Source: Chitinophaga arvensicola
Lineage (GTDB): Bacteria; Bacteroidota; Bacteroidia; Chitinophagales; Chitinophagaceae
Direction of reading: 5' to 3'
NCBI RefSeq assembly: GCF_900110835.1
Contig: NZ_FOJG01000001.1
Coordinates: 2,261,474-2,325,473 of the forward strand
DNA: 64,000 nucleotides
Below the pieces are notes generated by a model. It worked only from the letters and a program-made list of their open reading frames with translations. It was not told where the DNA came from and ran no database searches. Positions within the stretch are counted from its first letter, which is position 1, and each line of letters starts with the position of its first letter. This document shows, piece by piece, positions 27,554 through 39,300 of the stretch. A program made the translations under genes and the position numbers.

Positions 27554-28210
27554 ATGATAAACCATGATCAGCTGATTACAGCTACTGTAGATTTTGTAAA
27601 GACGGAATTAGCTGGTGCCGAAGGAGGCCACGACTGGTGGCATATTTACCGCGTATGGCAACAGGCAAGGCATATCGCCGGGAGGGAATCCGTGAACGGG
27701 CTGGTAGTGGAACTGGGCGCACTTTTACATGATATTGCTGATTCTAAGTTTCATAACGGTGATGAAAATATTGGTCCTGCCAAAGCAGTGGCATTCCTGC
27801 AAACACAGGCCGTTCCGGCAGATGTGATCACTGCGGTGGAAAATATTATCCGGCATATTTCTTTTAAAGGAGGCAACCAGGAGCAAACATTTCATTCCCC
27901 CGAACTGGCGGTGGTACAGGATGCCGACCGGCTCGATGCCATTGGCGCCATCGGTATTGCCAGGGCTTTTAATTACGGCGGTTTCAAAAACAGGTCGCTT
28001 TATGATCCGGCAGTAAAGCCCAATATGAATATGTCGAAGGAGGAATATAAAAGCAGTACAGCGCCCACCATTACGCATTTCTATGAAAAATTACTGTTGC
28101 TGAAGGACCGGATGAATACCAATACCGGCAAAGAACTGGCGGAAGAGCGACACGCTTTTATGGAAGAATTCCTGGAGCGGTTTTATAAAGAGTGGGAGGG
28201 AGAGATATAA
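27554..28210 (+). CDS. HD domain-containing phosphohydrolase
   Basis: 218 residues from ATG 27554. A longer frame reaches 27389 but overlaps the DUF488 gene and has no homology. HD-fold metal ligands are visible: GGHDWWHIYRVW (His26-Asp27), LGALLHDIAD (His59-Asp60), a further His in IIRHISFKGG, and Asp in VVQDADRLDAIGAIG. The arrangement is that of the YedJ/uncharacterised HD phosphohydrolase family. The substrate, likely a nucleotide or phosphoester, is unknown. TACTTTCG, one base off the -7 consensus, lies shortly upstream. A GGGAGATG-type terminator follows. Confidence 0.88.
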   Translation: MINHDQLITATVDFVKTELAGAEGGHDWWHIYRVWQQARHIAGRESVNGLVVELGALLHDIADSKFHNGDENIGPAKAVAFLQTQAVPADVITAVENIIRHISFKGGNQEQTFHSPELAVVQDADRLDAIGAIGIARAFNYGGFKNRSLYDPAVKPNMNMSKEEYKSSTAPTITHFYEKLLLLKDRMNTNTGKELAEERHAFMEEFLERFYKEWEGEI

Positions 28211-28214
28211 ATTT

Positions 28215-28257
28215 TTAAGGGAGATGTAATGGCCGTTTGCCTTCACATCTCCCTTAA
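28215..28257. terminator. GGGAGAT-family terminator hairpin (a)
   Basis: TTAAGGGAGATGT (28215-28227) pairs perfectly with ACATCTCCCTTAA (28245-28257); inner GGC/GCC (28231-28233/28239-28241). Lies between convergent genes. Member of the dispersed family also seen at 30856, 42021, 53533 and 63591. Confidence 0.88.
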
Positions 28258-28259
28258 CA

Positions 28260-28784
28260 CTAGATTTTTTCAAAGAACAATGCTTTCAGTTCATCCGCAT
28301 CTTCCGGCTTCATTTTTCCTCCAAGGATCAAACGCAACTGGCGGCGGCGCAAAGCACCTTCATATAATTTTTTTTCTTCTTCTGTGTCGGTGATAATACC
28401 TGGTACCGGGCGGGAATTGCCATTCGGGTCCAGGGCTACAAATGTCATGAAAGCTTCATTCGATTTATAGCGGTATTGCTGTACAGGGTCTTCTCCCCAC
28501 ACTCTCATGTGTACTTCCATGGAAGTATTGAAGGCTCGGCTTACTTTAGATTCAATATGTACCACATTACCCAGCTTAATCGGGTTTTCGAAGGAAATAT
28601 TATCTACGGAAGCAGTTACTACCGGTGCGCTGCAGTGTTTCATGCAGGCCAGTGCCGCTGCAATGTCCATCCAGTACATCAAACGACCTCCCATCAGGTT
28701 GCCGAATGTGTTGGTATCATTCGGTAAAACCAGTTCGGTCATCTGTATCAGGGAGTCTTGGGCTCTCTTTGGCGTTAAAGTCAT
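28260..28784 (-). CDS. Acyl-CoA thioesterase (hotdog fold)
   Basis: 174 residues of the YciA/ACOT hotdog family. Signatures are NTFGNLMGGRLMYWMDIAAA (24-43), with an Asp typical of the active site, and VTASVDNISFENPIKLGNVV. A conserved helix-rich tail follows. These enzymes hydrolyse acyl-CoA to free acid and CoA, mostly with medium to long chains; specificity is not readable here. It converges with the HD gene on a shared hairpin. A second, unrelated hotdog thioesterase lies at 59516. Confidence 0.92.
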   Translation of the reverse strand: MTLTPKRAQDSLIQMTELVLPNDTNTFGNLMGGRLMYWMDIAAALACMKHCSAPVVTASVDNISFENPIKLGNVVHIESKVSRAFNTSMEVHMRVWGEDPVQQYRYKSNEAFMTFVALDPNGNSRPVPGIITDTEEEKKLYEGALRRRQLRLILGGKMKPEDADELKALFFEKI

Positions 28785-30764
<1,980 letters not shown>

Positions 30765-30773
30765 ATAATGAGG

Positions 30774-30795
30774 AGCGCCTTTGGCGCTTGTTTTT
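30774..30795 (+). terminator. Terminator of pyrG
   Basis: AGCGCC (30774-30779) pairs with GGCGCT (30783-30788), loop TTT, followed by TGTTTTT. Sits 10 bases after the stop. Confidence 0.85.
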
Positions 30796-30855
30796 CCCGG
30801 GATGTTGGTAATTAACCATGATGTTATGATTCGATTTTCCGGGATTATAAAGAAT

Positions 30856-30904
30856 TTGGGGAGATGTAAACGGATAAAACCGTTTATTTCTCCCCGATTT
30901 TTTT
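30856..30904 (+). terminator. GGGGAGAT-family terminator hairpin (b)
   Basis: GGGGAGATGTAAACGG (30858-30873) pairs with CCGTTTATTTCTCCCC (30880-30895), with one mismatch and one G-T pair; loop of 6, then a T-run. It is a second terminator about 60 bases after that of pyrG. Confidence 0.85.
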
Positions 30905-31156
30905 GCGGTTTGTGGATCTGGGTATTGTCGCCTAAAGTGGCAAAATCATCTAAATCTTCCTAATAAGTATAATCCGGCTGCGGGACAGGCGCCGAAAGGT
31001 ACCCTCTCCGCCAAACTCGCTATGATCCTCAATAAAATACACATTCGGGTTACTTATTTATTATTTTAACCGCATTTAACAGGGGTTTCACCTAAAAAGC
31101 ATGGTCAATTCATAAAATCATGCTTACCTTTGCTGCCTAAATTTTAATTGCATTTC
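30905..31156. promoter_or_regulatory. yidC upstream region
   Basis: No gene. TACCTTTG (31125-31132) is an exact -7 match 25 bases before the yidC ATG; the -33 partner is weak. Nothing else recognised. Confidence 0.5.
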
Positions 31157-33007
31157 ATGGATAGAAATTCGGTCATTGGGTTTTTACTGTTGGGCGTTTT
31201 GTTGGTAGGATATATATTCTTCAACCAGAAACAACAGGCAGGAGCCGCAAGGGAAAAAGCCAGGCAAGATTCCATCGCAGAGCTTAACAAGCCAAAAACA
31301 CCTTTAGCAGATACTGTCAGCCTCGCTGCAGCAGCTGCCGGCGGTCAGCTGGATTCAGCCCATCAGGCACTGTTAAGCGGAGAGTTTGGCGTATTTGCTG
31401 CTGCTGCTACCGGCAATGTGCAAAATACCGTGCTGGAAAACGACGTGGTGAAAATCACCTTTTCCAATAAAGGTGGTCAGCCTGCAAACGTACAGCTGAA
31501 GGACTACAAAGCTTACGACGGTGGTCCGTTGATGCTGACACAGGGTTCTTTTAACCGCCTGTCGGTAGAAGTACCTGCCAGTATTACCAAAATGCTGAAT
31601 AGTGCGGATCTGTTCTTTACCGCTGGCCAGACACAGGAATTGGCAGGCGGCGTAAAATCGATCGCTTACCGTCTGAATACCAATAACCCGGCTTCTTACC
31701 TGGAATTCATCTATTCCCTGAAACCAGGCAGCTATGTGGTAGATTATACCATCCACGCCGTAGGTATGCAGAATTTACTGCCAGGCAACCAGAACTATCT
31801 GAGCCTGCAGTGGAACAGCCAGGAAGACAAACAGGAACACGATATAGAGAACGAACGCCTGAACAACCAGGTGCACTATATGCTGGAACATGATAAACAT
31901 GATTACTTCACCCTGAACCGTACCAGCCACGAAAAACTGGAAAACAAACTGAAATGGGTGAGCGTAAAACAGCAGTTCTTTAACACCACGCTGATCGCTA
32001 AAAACGAGCTTTTCAACAACGTGGATGTAAATACCAAAGTACCGGTAAGCCCTAACATCGTAGGACAAACATTCAGCACTATACAGATCCCGTATAGCCG
32101 CGCCAATGATTTCTCCTTCCCGATTGAAATCTACTACGGTCCTAACCACTATAAAACACTGAAATCTTTCGATATCGGTCTGCAGAAGATCATCCCACTG
32201 GGTACAGGTATCTTCGCTTTCGTGAAGTATGTGAACATCTTTATCATTATCCCGGTGTTCAACTTCCTCAGCGGATTTATCCACAACTATGGTGTGATCA
32301 TCATCCTGCTCACCCTCTTCATCCGCCTGCTGATTGCTCCGTTTACTTACCAGAGCTATGTATCCCAGGCTAAAATGAAGGTACTGAAACCTGAAATCGA
32401 CGAACTGAAAGCTAAATTCGGCGATGATCAGCAAGGCTTTGGTGTAGAACAGATGAAACTGTTCAAAAGCGCTGGTGTGAACCCACTGGGAGGTTGTTTA
32501 CCTGCTTTACTGCAGCTGCCTATCCTGGTGGCGATGTACAGCTTCTTCCCGTCTTCCATTGAGCTGCGCCAGGAAAGCTTCCTGTGGGCAAAGGATTTGT
32601 CTACTTACGACTCTATCCTGAACCTGCCGTTCAATGTACCTTTCTATGGTAACCACATCAGCTTGTTCACCATTCTCATGACCATTACCAGCTTGATCCT
32701 GGCCTTCTACAACCGTGGTATGACAGATCAGAGCAACCCGGTAATGAAGTACATGCCATATGTAATGCCGGTGATGCTGTTGGGTATCTTCAACCGCCTG
32801 GCTGCGGCATTGACTTTCTACTACTTCCTGTCTAACGTGATCAGTATCCTGTTACAGTTCGTGATCCAGAAATTTATCATCAACCACGACAAGATCCACG
32901 CACAGATCCAGGAAAATAAAAAGAAACCAAAGAGCAAATCCAAATGGCAGGAAAAACTGGAAGAAGTCCAGAAACGTCAGCAGGATATGCAACAGAAGAA
33001 AAAGTAG
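31157..33007 (+). CDS. yidC: Membrane protein insertase YidC
   Basis: Inserts and folds inner-membrane proteins, alone or with Sec. 616 residues from ATG 31157 (beginning MDRNSVIGFLLLGVLL); a TTG three codons upstream is less likely. First membrane helix at about 5-23, a large periplasmic domain (about 75-340), then the conserved five-helix insertase core (about 350-590) with NYGVIIILLTLFIRLLIAPF and GGCLPALLQLPILVAMYSFF. The C-terminus is a Lys/Gln-rich tail (PKSKSKWQEKLEEV) that probably binds ribosomes. The usual partners rpmH and rnpA are not adjacent. Confidence 0.96.
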   Translation: MDRNSVIGFLLLGVLLVGYIFFNQKQQAGAAREKARQDSIAELNKPKTPLADTVSLAAAAAGGQLDSAHQALLSGEFGVFAAAATGNVQNTVLENDVVKITFSNKGGQPANVQLKDYKAYDGGPLMLTQGSFNRLSVEVPASITKMLNSADLFFTAGQTQELAGGVKSIAYRLNTNNPASYLEFIYSLKPGSYVVDYTIHAVGMQNLLPGNQNYLSLQWNSQEDKQEHDIENERLNNQVHYMLEHDKHDYFTLNRTSHEKLENKLKWVSVKQQFFNTTLIAKNELFNNVDVNTKVPVSPNIVGQTFSTIQIPYSRANDFSFPIEIYYGPNHYKTLKSFDIGLQKIIPLGTGIFAFVKYVNIFIIIPVFNFLSGFIHNYGVIIILLTLFIRLLIAPFTYQSYVSQAKMKVLKPEIDELKAKFGDDQQGFGVEQMKLFKSAGVNPLGGCLPALLQLPILVAMYSFFPSSIELRQESFLWAKDLSTYDSILNLPFNVPFYGNHISLFTILMTITSLILAFYNRGMTDQSNPVMKYMPYVMPVMLLGIFNRLAAALTFYYFLSNVISILLQFVIQKFIINHDKIHAQIQENKKKPKSKSKWQEKLEEVQKRQQDMQQKKK

Positions 33008-33046
33008 CATTGATAGCATCTGCGCATTTTACTAATATTTTTTATC

Positions 33047-33082
33047 AGAAGGCTTCCCGTTAAGGAAGCCTTCTCTATTTTT
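33047..33082 (+). terminator. Terminator of yidC
   Basis: AGAAGGCTTCC (33047-33057) pairs with GGAAGCCTTCT (33064-33074), loop of 6, then CTATTTTTG. The T-rich tail also contains TATTTTTG, a -7 box 8 bases before the next ATG. Confidence 0.88.
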
Positions 33083-33090
33083 GACGGGAT

Positions 33091-34023
33091 ATGATAAAGA
33101 GACTATTTTTATTGATGTGCGCTGCTGGTACCATCACCGCCGCACACGCCCAGGATACTATTCCTGATGCCGCACGTATTCAGGGAATCGTGAATTACCT
33201 GGCCTCCGATAAACTGAAAGGGAGAGGCACCGCAGAAAAGGGTGGCAAAACAGCGAGCCGCTATGTGGCCAAACAGTTCAAAAAGCTGGGGCTGAAACCT
33301 GTAAACGGCAACAGCTATTTCCAGGATTTTACCTTCGACCGGAAAGAACATAAAAATATTCCCAGCCGTAATGTGCTCGGATTTCTGGATAACGGCGCCG
33401 CCCGTACGATTATCATCGGCGCCCATTACGATCACCTGGGAACGGCCGCTTTATTTGACGGTAAATATCCGATCGGGGAAATACATAACGGGGCAGACGA
33501 TAATGCTTCCGGTGTGGCCGGGTTGCTGGAACTGGCGCGTTATTATGTAAAAAACCAGGGCAAGGAACCCTTTAACTTTCTCTTTATTGCTTTTGGAGGA
33601 GAAGAACTGGGGCTGCAGGGATCGAAATACTACACCGCACATCCGTTGATGCCGCTGGATAAGGTGCATTTCATGCTCAATATGGATATGATTGGCCGTT
33701 ACAATCCGGAAAGAGGCATTGGCATTGGTGGTTACGGCAGTGCAGAAGAGTGGCCGGCTGTCTTCAAAGATGTACAGCAACCAGGTATTAAATTCTTTAC
33801 AGATGCTGCCGGCAAAGGCGCTTCTGATCATCATAACTTTTACGTGAATGGCGTGCCGGTCATGTTTTTCCACACCGGAGGGCATGATGACTATCACAAA
33901 CCCACAGATGATGCCCCGAAGTTGCAGGCAAAGTCGGAAGCCAGTATCGTCCAGCTGGAAATTCAGCTGATCAACCGTGCGATGACTTTCCCGGTATTAC
34001 ATTATGTAGGAGAAAAAAATTAG
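33091..34023 (+). CDS. M28 family zinc aminopeptidase, secreted
   Basis: 310 residues with a signal peptide cut after Ala-His-Ala20. The di-zinc peptidase pattern is complete: GAHYDH (His112), NGADDNASG (Asp136), GGEELG (Glu171-Glu172), an Asp in LNMDMIGRY, and a late His in HTGGHDDYHKPTDD. Probably a periplasmic aminopeptidase or related amidase acting on peptides. A -7-like TATTTTTG lies only 8 bases before the ATG, so any transcript from it would be almost leaderless. The stop overlaps the stop of the convergent SprT gene by 3-4 bases. Confidence 0.92.
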   Translation: MIKRLFLLMCAAGTITAAHAQDTIPDAARIQGIVNYLASDKLKGRGTAEKGGKTASRYVAKQFKKLGLKPVNGNSYFQDFTFDRKEHKNIPSRNVLGFLDNGAARTIIIGAHYDHLGTAALFDGKYPIGEIHNGADDNASGVAGLLELARYYVKNQGKEPFNFLFIAFGGEELGLQGSKYYTAHPLMPLDKVHFMLNMDMIGRYNPERGIGIGGYGSAEEWPAVFKDVQQPGIKFFTDAAGKGASDHHNFYVNGVPVMFFHTGGHDDYHKPTDDAPKLQAKSEASIVQLEIQLINRAMTFPVLHYVGEKN

Positions 34024-34640
34024 GAAACCAGCTCCACTTCATAGACAGGGCTGAACAAAAACCATTTATGAGACGCTACCTCTTCACAGCGGTAGCGTTT
34101 TCTTATTTTTTCACCCCGGCGGAATACGCGTCCATCTTTGGTTTTGAATAAACCATGTAAAGGCACCTGCTCTACAAAAAAGTGATTTTCTTTCTGTTTA
34201 TCGTAGTTTTTGAGTACCCGCATCAGGTTTTCATCTGCGCAGGAACTGGCGGCGGGATTGGCCATACTCTGACGCACGGCGGTTTCCACATCGGGTGGCA
34301 GGAGGCTTTTCCCTACAAAACCATGGAGGATAAAGGAAAATTCCTGTTTCCATTCTTTGCCATGGGAAGCTACCCTGTTGGCATATTTATTAAAAGTAGT
34401 GAGGTGGGCTATTTCATGCAGCAGCGTCAGTAGAAAAGCATATTTATTCAGGTTGCCGTTTACGCTGATGCGGTGCCCTTTTCCCTGCCCATCGGGATGA
34501 CGGTAGTCGCCGAGTATACTGGACCGTTCGCGCGTAACGGTCAGGTGTACCTTATAGGTAGTCAGAAAATCCATGACCTGTCCGAAGGTGCCTTCGGGTA
34601 AGTAGGACGCTAGTGCATTCAGGGGCGCCTCTTTTTTCAA
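34020..34640 (-). CDS. SprT-like zinc metalloprotease domain protein
   Basis: 206 residues. The metal site HEIAH is at 75-79 in LTLLHEIAHLTTFNKY, with ASHGKEWKQEF following, the pattern of the SprT/SprT-like family. Physiological role in bacteria is unclear; eukaryotic Spartan relatives cleave DNA-crosslinked proteins. No DNA-binding domain is visible. Last gene of a reverse-strand cluster, starting 5 bases after the preceding gene. Its TAA overlaps the TAG of the M28 gene on the other strand. Confidence 0.88.
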   Translation of the reverse strand: MKKEAPLNALASYLPEGTFGQVMDFLTTYKVHLTVTRERSSILGDYRHPDGQGKGHRISVNGNLNKYAFLLTLLHEIAHLTTFNKYANRVASHGKEWKQEFSFILHGFVGKSLLPPDVETAVRQSMANPAASSCADENLMRVLKNYDKQKENHFFVEQVPLHGLFKTKDGRVFRRGEKIRKRYRCEEVASHKWFLFSPVYEVELVS

Positions 34641-34645
34641 ATAGA

Positions 34646-35032
34646 TTATTTTTTTAGCCTGGTCAGCCGGAAAAGGCTGATTGTTTCAAATACAGTATAC
34701 ACCAGGTATAGGAACAACAGCATGAAAATAGTCAGTTTGCTGACATCGGGCTTATAGATAAGCACGTACGCAGCAATGCCTATAACGCAAAGAAAAAGTT
34801 TGCTGAGGGTAGAGCCATAAACGGCCCTGATAAATGCATTGTGATTGGAGGAAGCGAGTCCCTGGCGGCTCAGCAGGTAAGACACCAGGGAAATAATAGC
34901 CATGATCAGGTTACCAGCCATCAGCACATTTACATGTGTGCCGAGGTCCAGCAACCTGGGTTTGAATATGATAATAAGTCCGTTTAAAATTCCAAAAACT
35001 GCGAATAACCGTATGAAAAATCTATCACTCAT
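34646..35032 (-). CDS. Small four-helix membrane protein (AtpI-like, uncertain)
   Basis: 128 residues from the ATG at 35032, whose ATGA overlaps the stop of the AtpZ-like gene by 4 bases; an upstream in-frame ATG at 35128 is rejected for that reason. Four hydrophobic segments (about 9-25, 35-55, 70-90, 95-120). No catalytic motif. Following AtpZ in Bacteroidota, a small membrane protein of this kind is usual just before atpB, where it may help c-ring assembly. No ATP synthase gene follows here; SprT does. AtpI-like is therefore a context guess. Confidence 0.55.
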   Translation of the reverse strand: MSDRFFIRLFAVFGILNGLIIIFKPRLLDLGTHVNVLMAGNLIMAIISLVSYLLSRQGLASSNHNAFIRAVYGSTLSKLFLCVIGIAAYVLIYKPDVSKLTIFMLLFLYLVYTVFETISLFRLTRLKK

Positions 35033-35250
35033 TGCCGTCGGGTGTCTTTTATAATTTGCCACAAAAGTATGGCTAATGCCACTAAAGAAAAAATGATGAG
35101 GAATACAGGGAAGCGCCAACCGATCCATTGATCGAGTTTATACCCCACAAATACTCCCAAACCCAGGGTAGCCATCATCTGGAAGGCCAACCCGGCATAG
35201 CGTAACAGCGGATTCTGGTTATTCGGCTTCCTGGAGGACGGATTTTCCAT
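35029..35250 (-). CDS. AtpZ/AtpI family protein
   Basis: 73 residues from the ATG at 35250. Starts polar (MENPSSRKPNNQNPLLRYAG), then two membrane helices (LAFQMMATLGLGVFVGYKLD and FPVFLIIFSLVALAILLWQI) and a short basic end. This is the AtpZ/AtpI pattern, in which a Gly-x-x-x-D motif sits at the end of helix 1. Family members lie at the head of atp operons and may aid F0 assembly or Mg2+ uptake. The start overlaps the bactofilin gene by 32 bases; the end overlaps the next start by 4. Confidence 0.8.
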   Translation of the reverse strand: MENPSSRKPNNQNPLLRYAGLAFQMMATLGLGVFVGYKLDQWIGWRFPVFLIIFSLVALAILLWQIIKDTRRQ

Positions 35251-35641
35251 GTTTCTGATTGTCAGCCGGTTGCTGATCGTCCATATAGCAGCGGCCATTG
35301 AACTTCGCACTAGGCTCCATTTCAAAATGAGCGGTGTAAACATCGCCTTTTACCAAAGCATTGCCTTTCAGGAACAACAGCTCTTCTACCTTTATAATAC
35401 CGGTTACTTTACCCAGGATATCAGCGCTCTGGCATACCAGGTCGCCGGTGATTTCGCCTTCCGGACCTACCACAATCTTAGCTTTGGTAGATACCAGTCC
35501 GTTTACCTGGCCATCAATTCTGATATCGCCTTCACATACAATATCACCCTGGATAGAGGTGCCATTTCCAATAATGTTAATAGTCGATGTAGGCAGCATG
35601 GTCTTGCTGTCGCCTTTTGATTTCTGATTGTTATTAAACAT
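35219..35641 (-). CDS. Bactofilin family cytoskeletal protein
   Basis: 140 residues. The core (about 20-120) is the regular beta-helix repeat of bactofilins: NIIGNGTSIQGDIVCEGDIR, IDGQVNGLVSTKAKIVVG, GEITGDLVCQSADILGKV, VKGDVYTAHFEM. Short polar tails flank it. Bactofilins polymerise without nucleotide and position cell-wall enzymes. The next gene upstream on the strand is an M23-related protein, matching the bactofilin/M23 pairing known in other phyla (for example CcmA-Csd1 in Helicobacter). The 3' end overlaps the AtpZ-like start. Confidence 0.92.
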   Translation of the reverse strand: MFNNNQKSKGDSKTMLPTSTINIIGNGTSIQGDIVCEGDIRIDGQVNGLVSTKAKIVVGPEGEITGDLVCQSADILGKVTGIIKVEELLFLKGNALVKGDVYTAHFEMEPSAKFNGRCYMDDQQPADNQKHGKSVLQEAE

Positions 35642-35704
35642 AGGGAGTCAGGTTTTTCAAGTTTAGTGTGTAATAAATGTAATATAATTTTTTGTAATTA
35701 TATA

Positions 35705-36109
35705 TTAATAGGTGCTGTTGTCTACAGCCGGTACTTTTAGCATAGTGGTATCCAGTTTTCCGGTAAACTCACCATTAATTACCTGTTTGATATTATTTAG
35801 ATACTGGTCGCGGGCATTGATGGCTGTTTCCAGCGAATCTGCCCTCATCTTGAGATGGATAAACTCTTTCCGCTGCTTCAGATCACCGTAGCCGGGGATA
35901 TAATAACGCAAAGGTGTGAATACCACGGTGGCGACCGTAATAGCAACGAGCAATACAAAAAGGGTACTGAATGCAATATATACGCTCATCCGGGAGAGTT
36001 TGAACGAGGTCACTTCTTCATAGGTATCATCATTCATAATTACCAGACGGTATTTATGACTGAGTTTCTCCAGGTTTCTTCTATTGTTGTTATTACCCTT
36101 CTTGGCCAT
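35705..36109 (-). CDS. Membrane protein related to M23 peptidase N-terminus, lacking the catalytic domain
   Basis: 134 residues: a basic cytoplasmic N-terminus (NNNNRRNLEKLSHKYRLVIMNDDTYEEVTS), one membrane helix (about 43-66), then TPLRYYIPGYGDLKQRKEF and a coiled stretch ending LDTTMLKVPAVDNSTY. The sequence around the helix matches the N-terminal part of Bacteroidota M23-type peptidases that lie beside bactofilins. Those proteins go on for about 150 more residues with the HxH/HxxxD peptidase domain; here a stop comes first, and no peptidase motif is found downstream in any frame of the gap. It could be a shortened scaffold or a remnant. First gene of the reverse cluster. Confidence 0.7.
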   Translation of the reverse strand: MAKKGNNNNRRNLEKLSHKYRLVIMNDDTYEEVTSFKLSRMSVYIAFSTLFVLLVAITVATVVFTPLRYYIPGYGDLKQRKEFIHLKMRADSLETAINARDQYLNNIKQVINGEFTGKLDTTMLKVPAVDNSTY

Positions 36110-36363
36110 GTTTGTGGTACTTCTTAAAGAATCAGATTTCTTTTAAGGCGGGCTAAAGTTAATCAATATTGTAAAATAGGAAATAGTGTTTTGTGGATTC
36201 TGGCTTTTTTATCTGAAAACCAGGCCATTAAAAACTATCTTTCATCGGAAAAAGTCGGTATCTATCCGCTGCGGCTCACCCGCAATCAACTATTTTATAC
36301 TATCTTTAAAATATTTTTTCAAACTGTAAGTTATATATATTTAGCCTATACACCCTGGCATCC

Positions 36364-39300
36364 ATGAATTGCATCAAACTGCTACTTAAATATCTGGGAA
36401 TACTATTATTATCAATTTGCCTGGGTTTGCCGGCTGTCCAGGCACAAAATAGGCCTCAAAATCAATCCCGGCAAACAGATTCCCTGCGCCAGGCCCCCAA
36501 CAGACAGCAACAAAAACCTGTTGCCAAACCCCTTTTTAAGCCCAAGGAACAGCGGGTACAGGATCGCCGTCCCCCTTCGGAAGTAATGCTGGAGAAAAAG
36601 AAATGGAACTGGAAAAGACAATTTTTCCAGAACATGGCTACCAGGTTTAACTATTACTTTCACGCCAGGGTGAAACTCAACCGCGTGGTGAAAACTGCCA
36701 ACCGCGACGGACAGGATAATTATAATATCCTCCTCCCGTTTTATCCTTTCAGCCTCCAAAGCCAGGGCTTCAGCAAAGGGGAACTGGATTCCGTGATCGA
36801 CAAAACCAACATGGCCATCCAGCTCCACGACCCCCGTGGCAAATGGATCGATGACTGCTTCCTGCTTATGGGACGCGCCTACTTCTATGAAGGCGATCTC
36901 GAAAACGCCAATAAAACCTTCCAATACATCAATATTGCTTTTGCCCCCAAAATGAAATCCGAATACAAAACGGTGGTGGGCGCCCATGAAAGCGATCAGA
37001 TCTCTATTGCTACCAAAGAAAAGAGAAAAGGCTTCTTTGGACGCATGAAACATACCAAAGCCCGTAACGACGCCTTTCTCTGGAGAGCCCGTACCCTCCT
37101 GGAACAAAAGGAATACGACGAAGTACAGGCCCTCCTCAATATCCTGAATAATGATCCGAACTTCCCTCACCGCCTTGATGGCGATCTGGCGGAAGTACGC
37201 GCCTATGGCAATTATATCCAGAAAAGATATCCAGAAACCATCGAACCGCTGAAAGTAGCCATCGATAAGGGCCACGACAAGGTATCCCGCGCCAGGATGT
37301 CGTATATCCTGGGACAGCTCTACCTGCAACAGCAACATCCCGATTCCGCACTGGAACAGTTCCGGAATGTGATCAGCATGAAACCCGATCCCATGATGGA
37401 TTTTCAGGCCAGGTTGCAAATTGCCAGAACCAACGCACAAACTACCGGGGATGTGGCAGGCAGTATCTCCGGTCTTCGCCACATGCTCAAAAAGCAACGG
37501 TTTGAAAGGTTCCGCGATGGGATTCTTTACACGATGGGATCTCTCGAATACCCTAATCACCCGGAAGCCGCCATCAACTACATGAAGCAATCACTGAAAA
37601 TACCCAGTGATAACCTGATGCAGCGCACCCTCACCTATAAAGGCATTGCTGATATCTACTACGATCAGCGTAACTATACCGACGCGAAGAAATATTACGA
37701 CAGTACAGCCGGTGTGATGACCGCCGATTTTGTGGATGCCCCTGTAGTGGCCATCCGCAAAGAGGTGTTGACAGAAGTGGTCGTAAGGCTGGAAACCATT
37801 CACCGGGAAGATAGCCTCCAGAAACTGGCGGCCATGTCGCCCTCCGAACGGAACATCGTTTTAACAAAAATGGTGGCCGTTATGGAAAAAGAAGCCGCCG
37901 ATAAGAAAAAGAAAGAGAAACTGGAAGCTGCCAATCCGCAGGAAGGTTCCTCCCTCAGCATGGGTGGCACCGCCTATTCTCCCAAAGAGGAAAAGGGCGA
38001 CTGGTATTTCTATAACGCCGGTAGTAAATCATCCGGTTATTCAGAATTTAAGCGTAAGTGGGGAAACCGCCAGCCAACAGATAACTGGCGCCGCAGCCAG
38101 AATGGTGTGGTGAACGCTACCAACAGCAACGGTCCCATTATGATCACGGAAGAAAGTACTTCCATCACAGGGGCTTCCCTACCAACAGACAGCATCAGTA
38201 CTGAACGTCTGGCCGCTGGTCTACCGTTGACCCCCGAGAAGCTGGCTGCTTCCGAAAAATCGGTAAAAGATGCCTGGTTTGATCTTGGTAAATTATACCA
38301 CGATAAGCTGGAAAATTACGCGTTAGGCATAGAAACCTACGACTCGCTGCTGATCCTGTTCCCTGATCACCCGCGTAAACCGGAAGTGCTTTATTCCCTG
38401 TATGTGTGGTATAGTAAACTGAATCATACTGCCCAGGCGAATCAGTATAAAACGATGGTACTGAATCAGTATGGTAATACCAATTTTGCAGACATTATCC
38501 GTTCAGGCGGATTAAAAGATATCGACGGTGCGAAAAAGAAGGAAATCACCACTGCCTATAATGCGGCGTATGAGGCCTTCCACAACGGAGACTACACCAC
38601 GGCAATGACCCTGAAAAAGCAGGCGGATAGCACTTATGGCGTCAACTTTATGCAGTCGAAGTTCGATTTGCTCGAAGCGATGCTGATCGTCAAAACAGAT
38701 ACTTCCTTCCTGGCAGATAGCGGTCGGTTGTCGCGTAATGCTGTACAGGCCGTGCTGAACAAGTATGCCTCAGATGAGCCGGTTCGGAACCAGGCACAGG
38801 CCCTGATGGATGCGCTGAATCACCGTGCGGAACTATCTGACTACCTGGCGAAACTGGAAGTCAGGAAGAAAGACGCCAACGGGGTGTTGCTGGATGAAAA
38901 CGTGTCCATGCGCTATCCCTGGCAAAATCCGCAGCCGGTACTGGCAGACAGACTGAATGGTGCCAAAGCGCCGGTGGATTCAACGAAAATCGCTGCAGGC
39001 ATCAATGCTCCGCTGCCGGGCCCCATCGCCGTTAAAGCGCCCGAAAAGCCTGTAACACCTTATAAGATCACTGCCGATAACCCGTTCTTTGTGGTACTCT
39101 CTTTCCAGCGCGTATCTAAAGAACTGATGGATGAAGGGCTGAACCAGTTTGCCCGTTATAATGCGGCCAAACATGCCAGCGACAAAATTGAAGTAGGCAG
39201 TTTCGTGCTCACACCCAATGATGTGATGCTGATCTTCCGGTTGTTTCCCAATGAAGACAAAGCACTGACCTATTACGATGAAGTCCGCGAACAGGCGGAA

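Noticed and set aside
30781..30963. 60-codon frame after pyrG
   Set aside because: Runs through two terminator hairpins; its codons are formed by the stems.
36412..37590. 392-codon reverse frame inside porW
   Set aside because: Antisense of the TPR region; no recognisable domain, and the sense strand has family signatures throughout.
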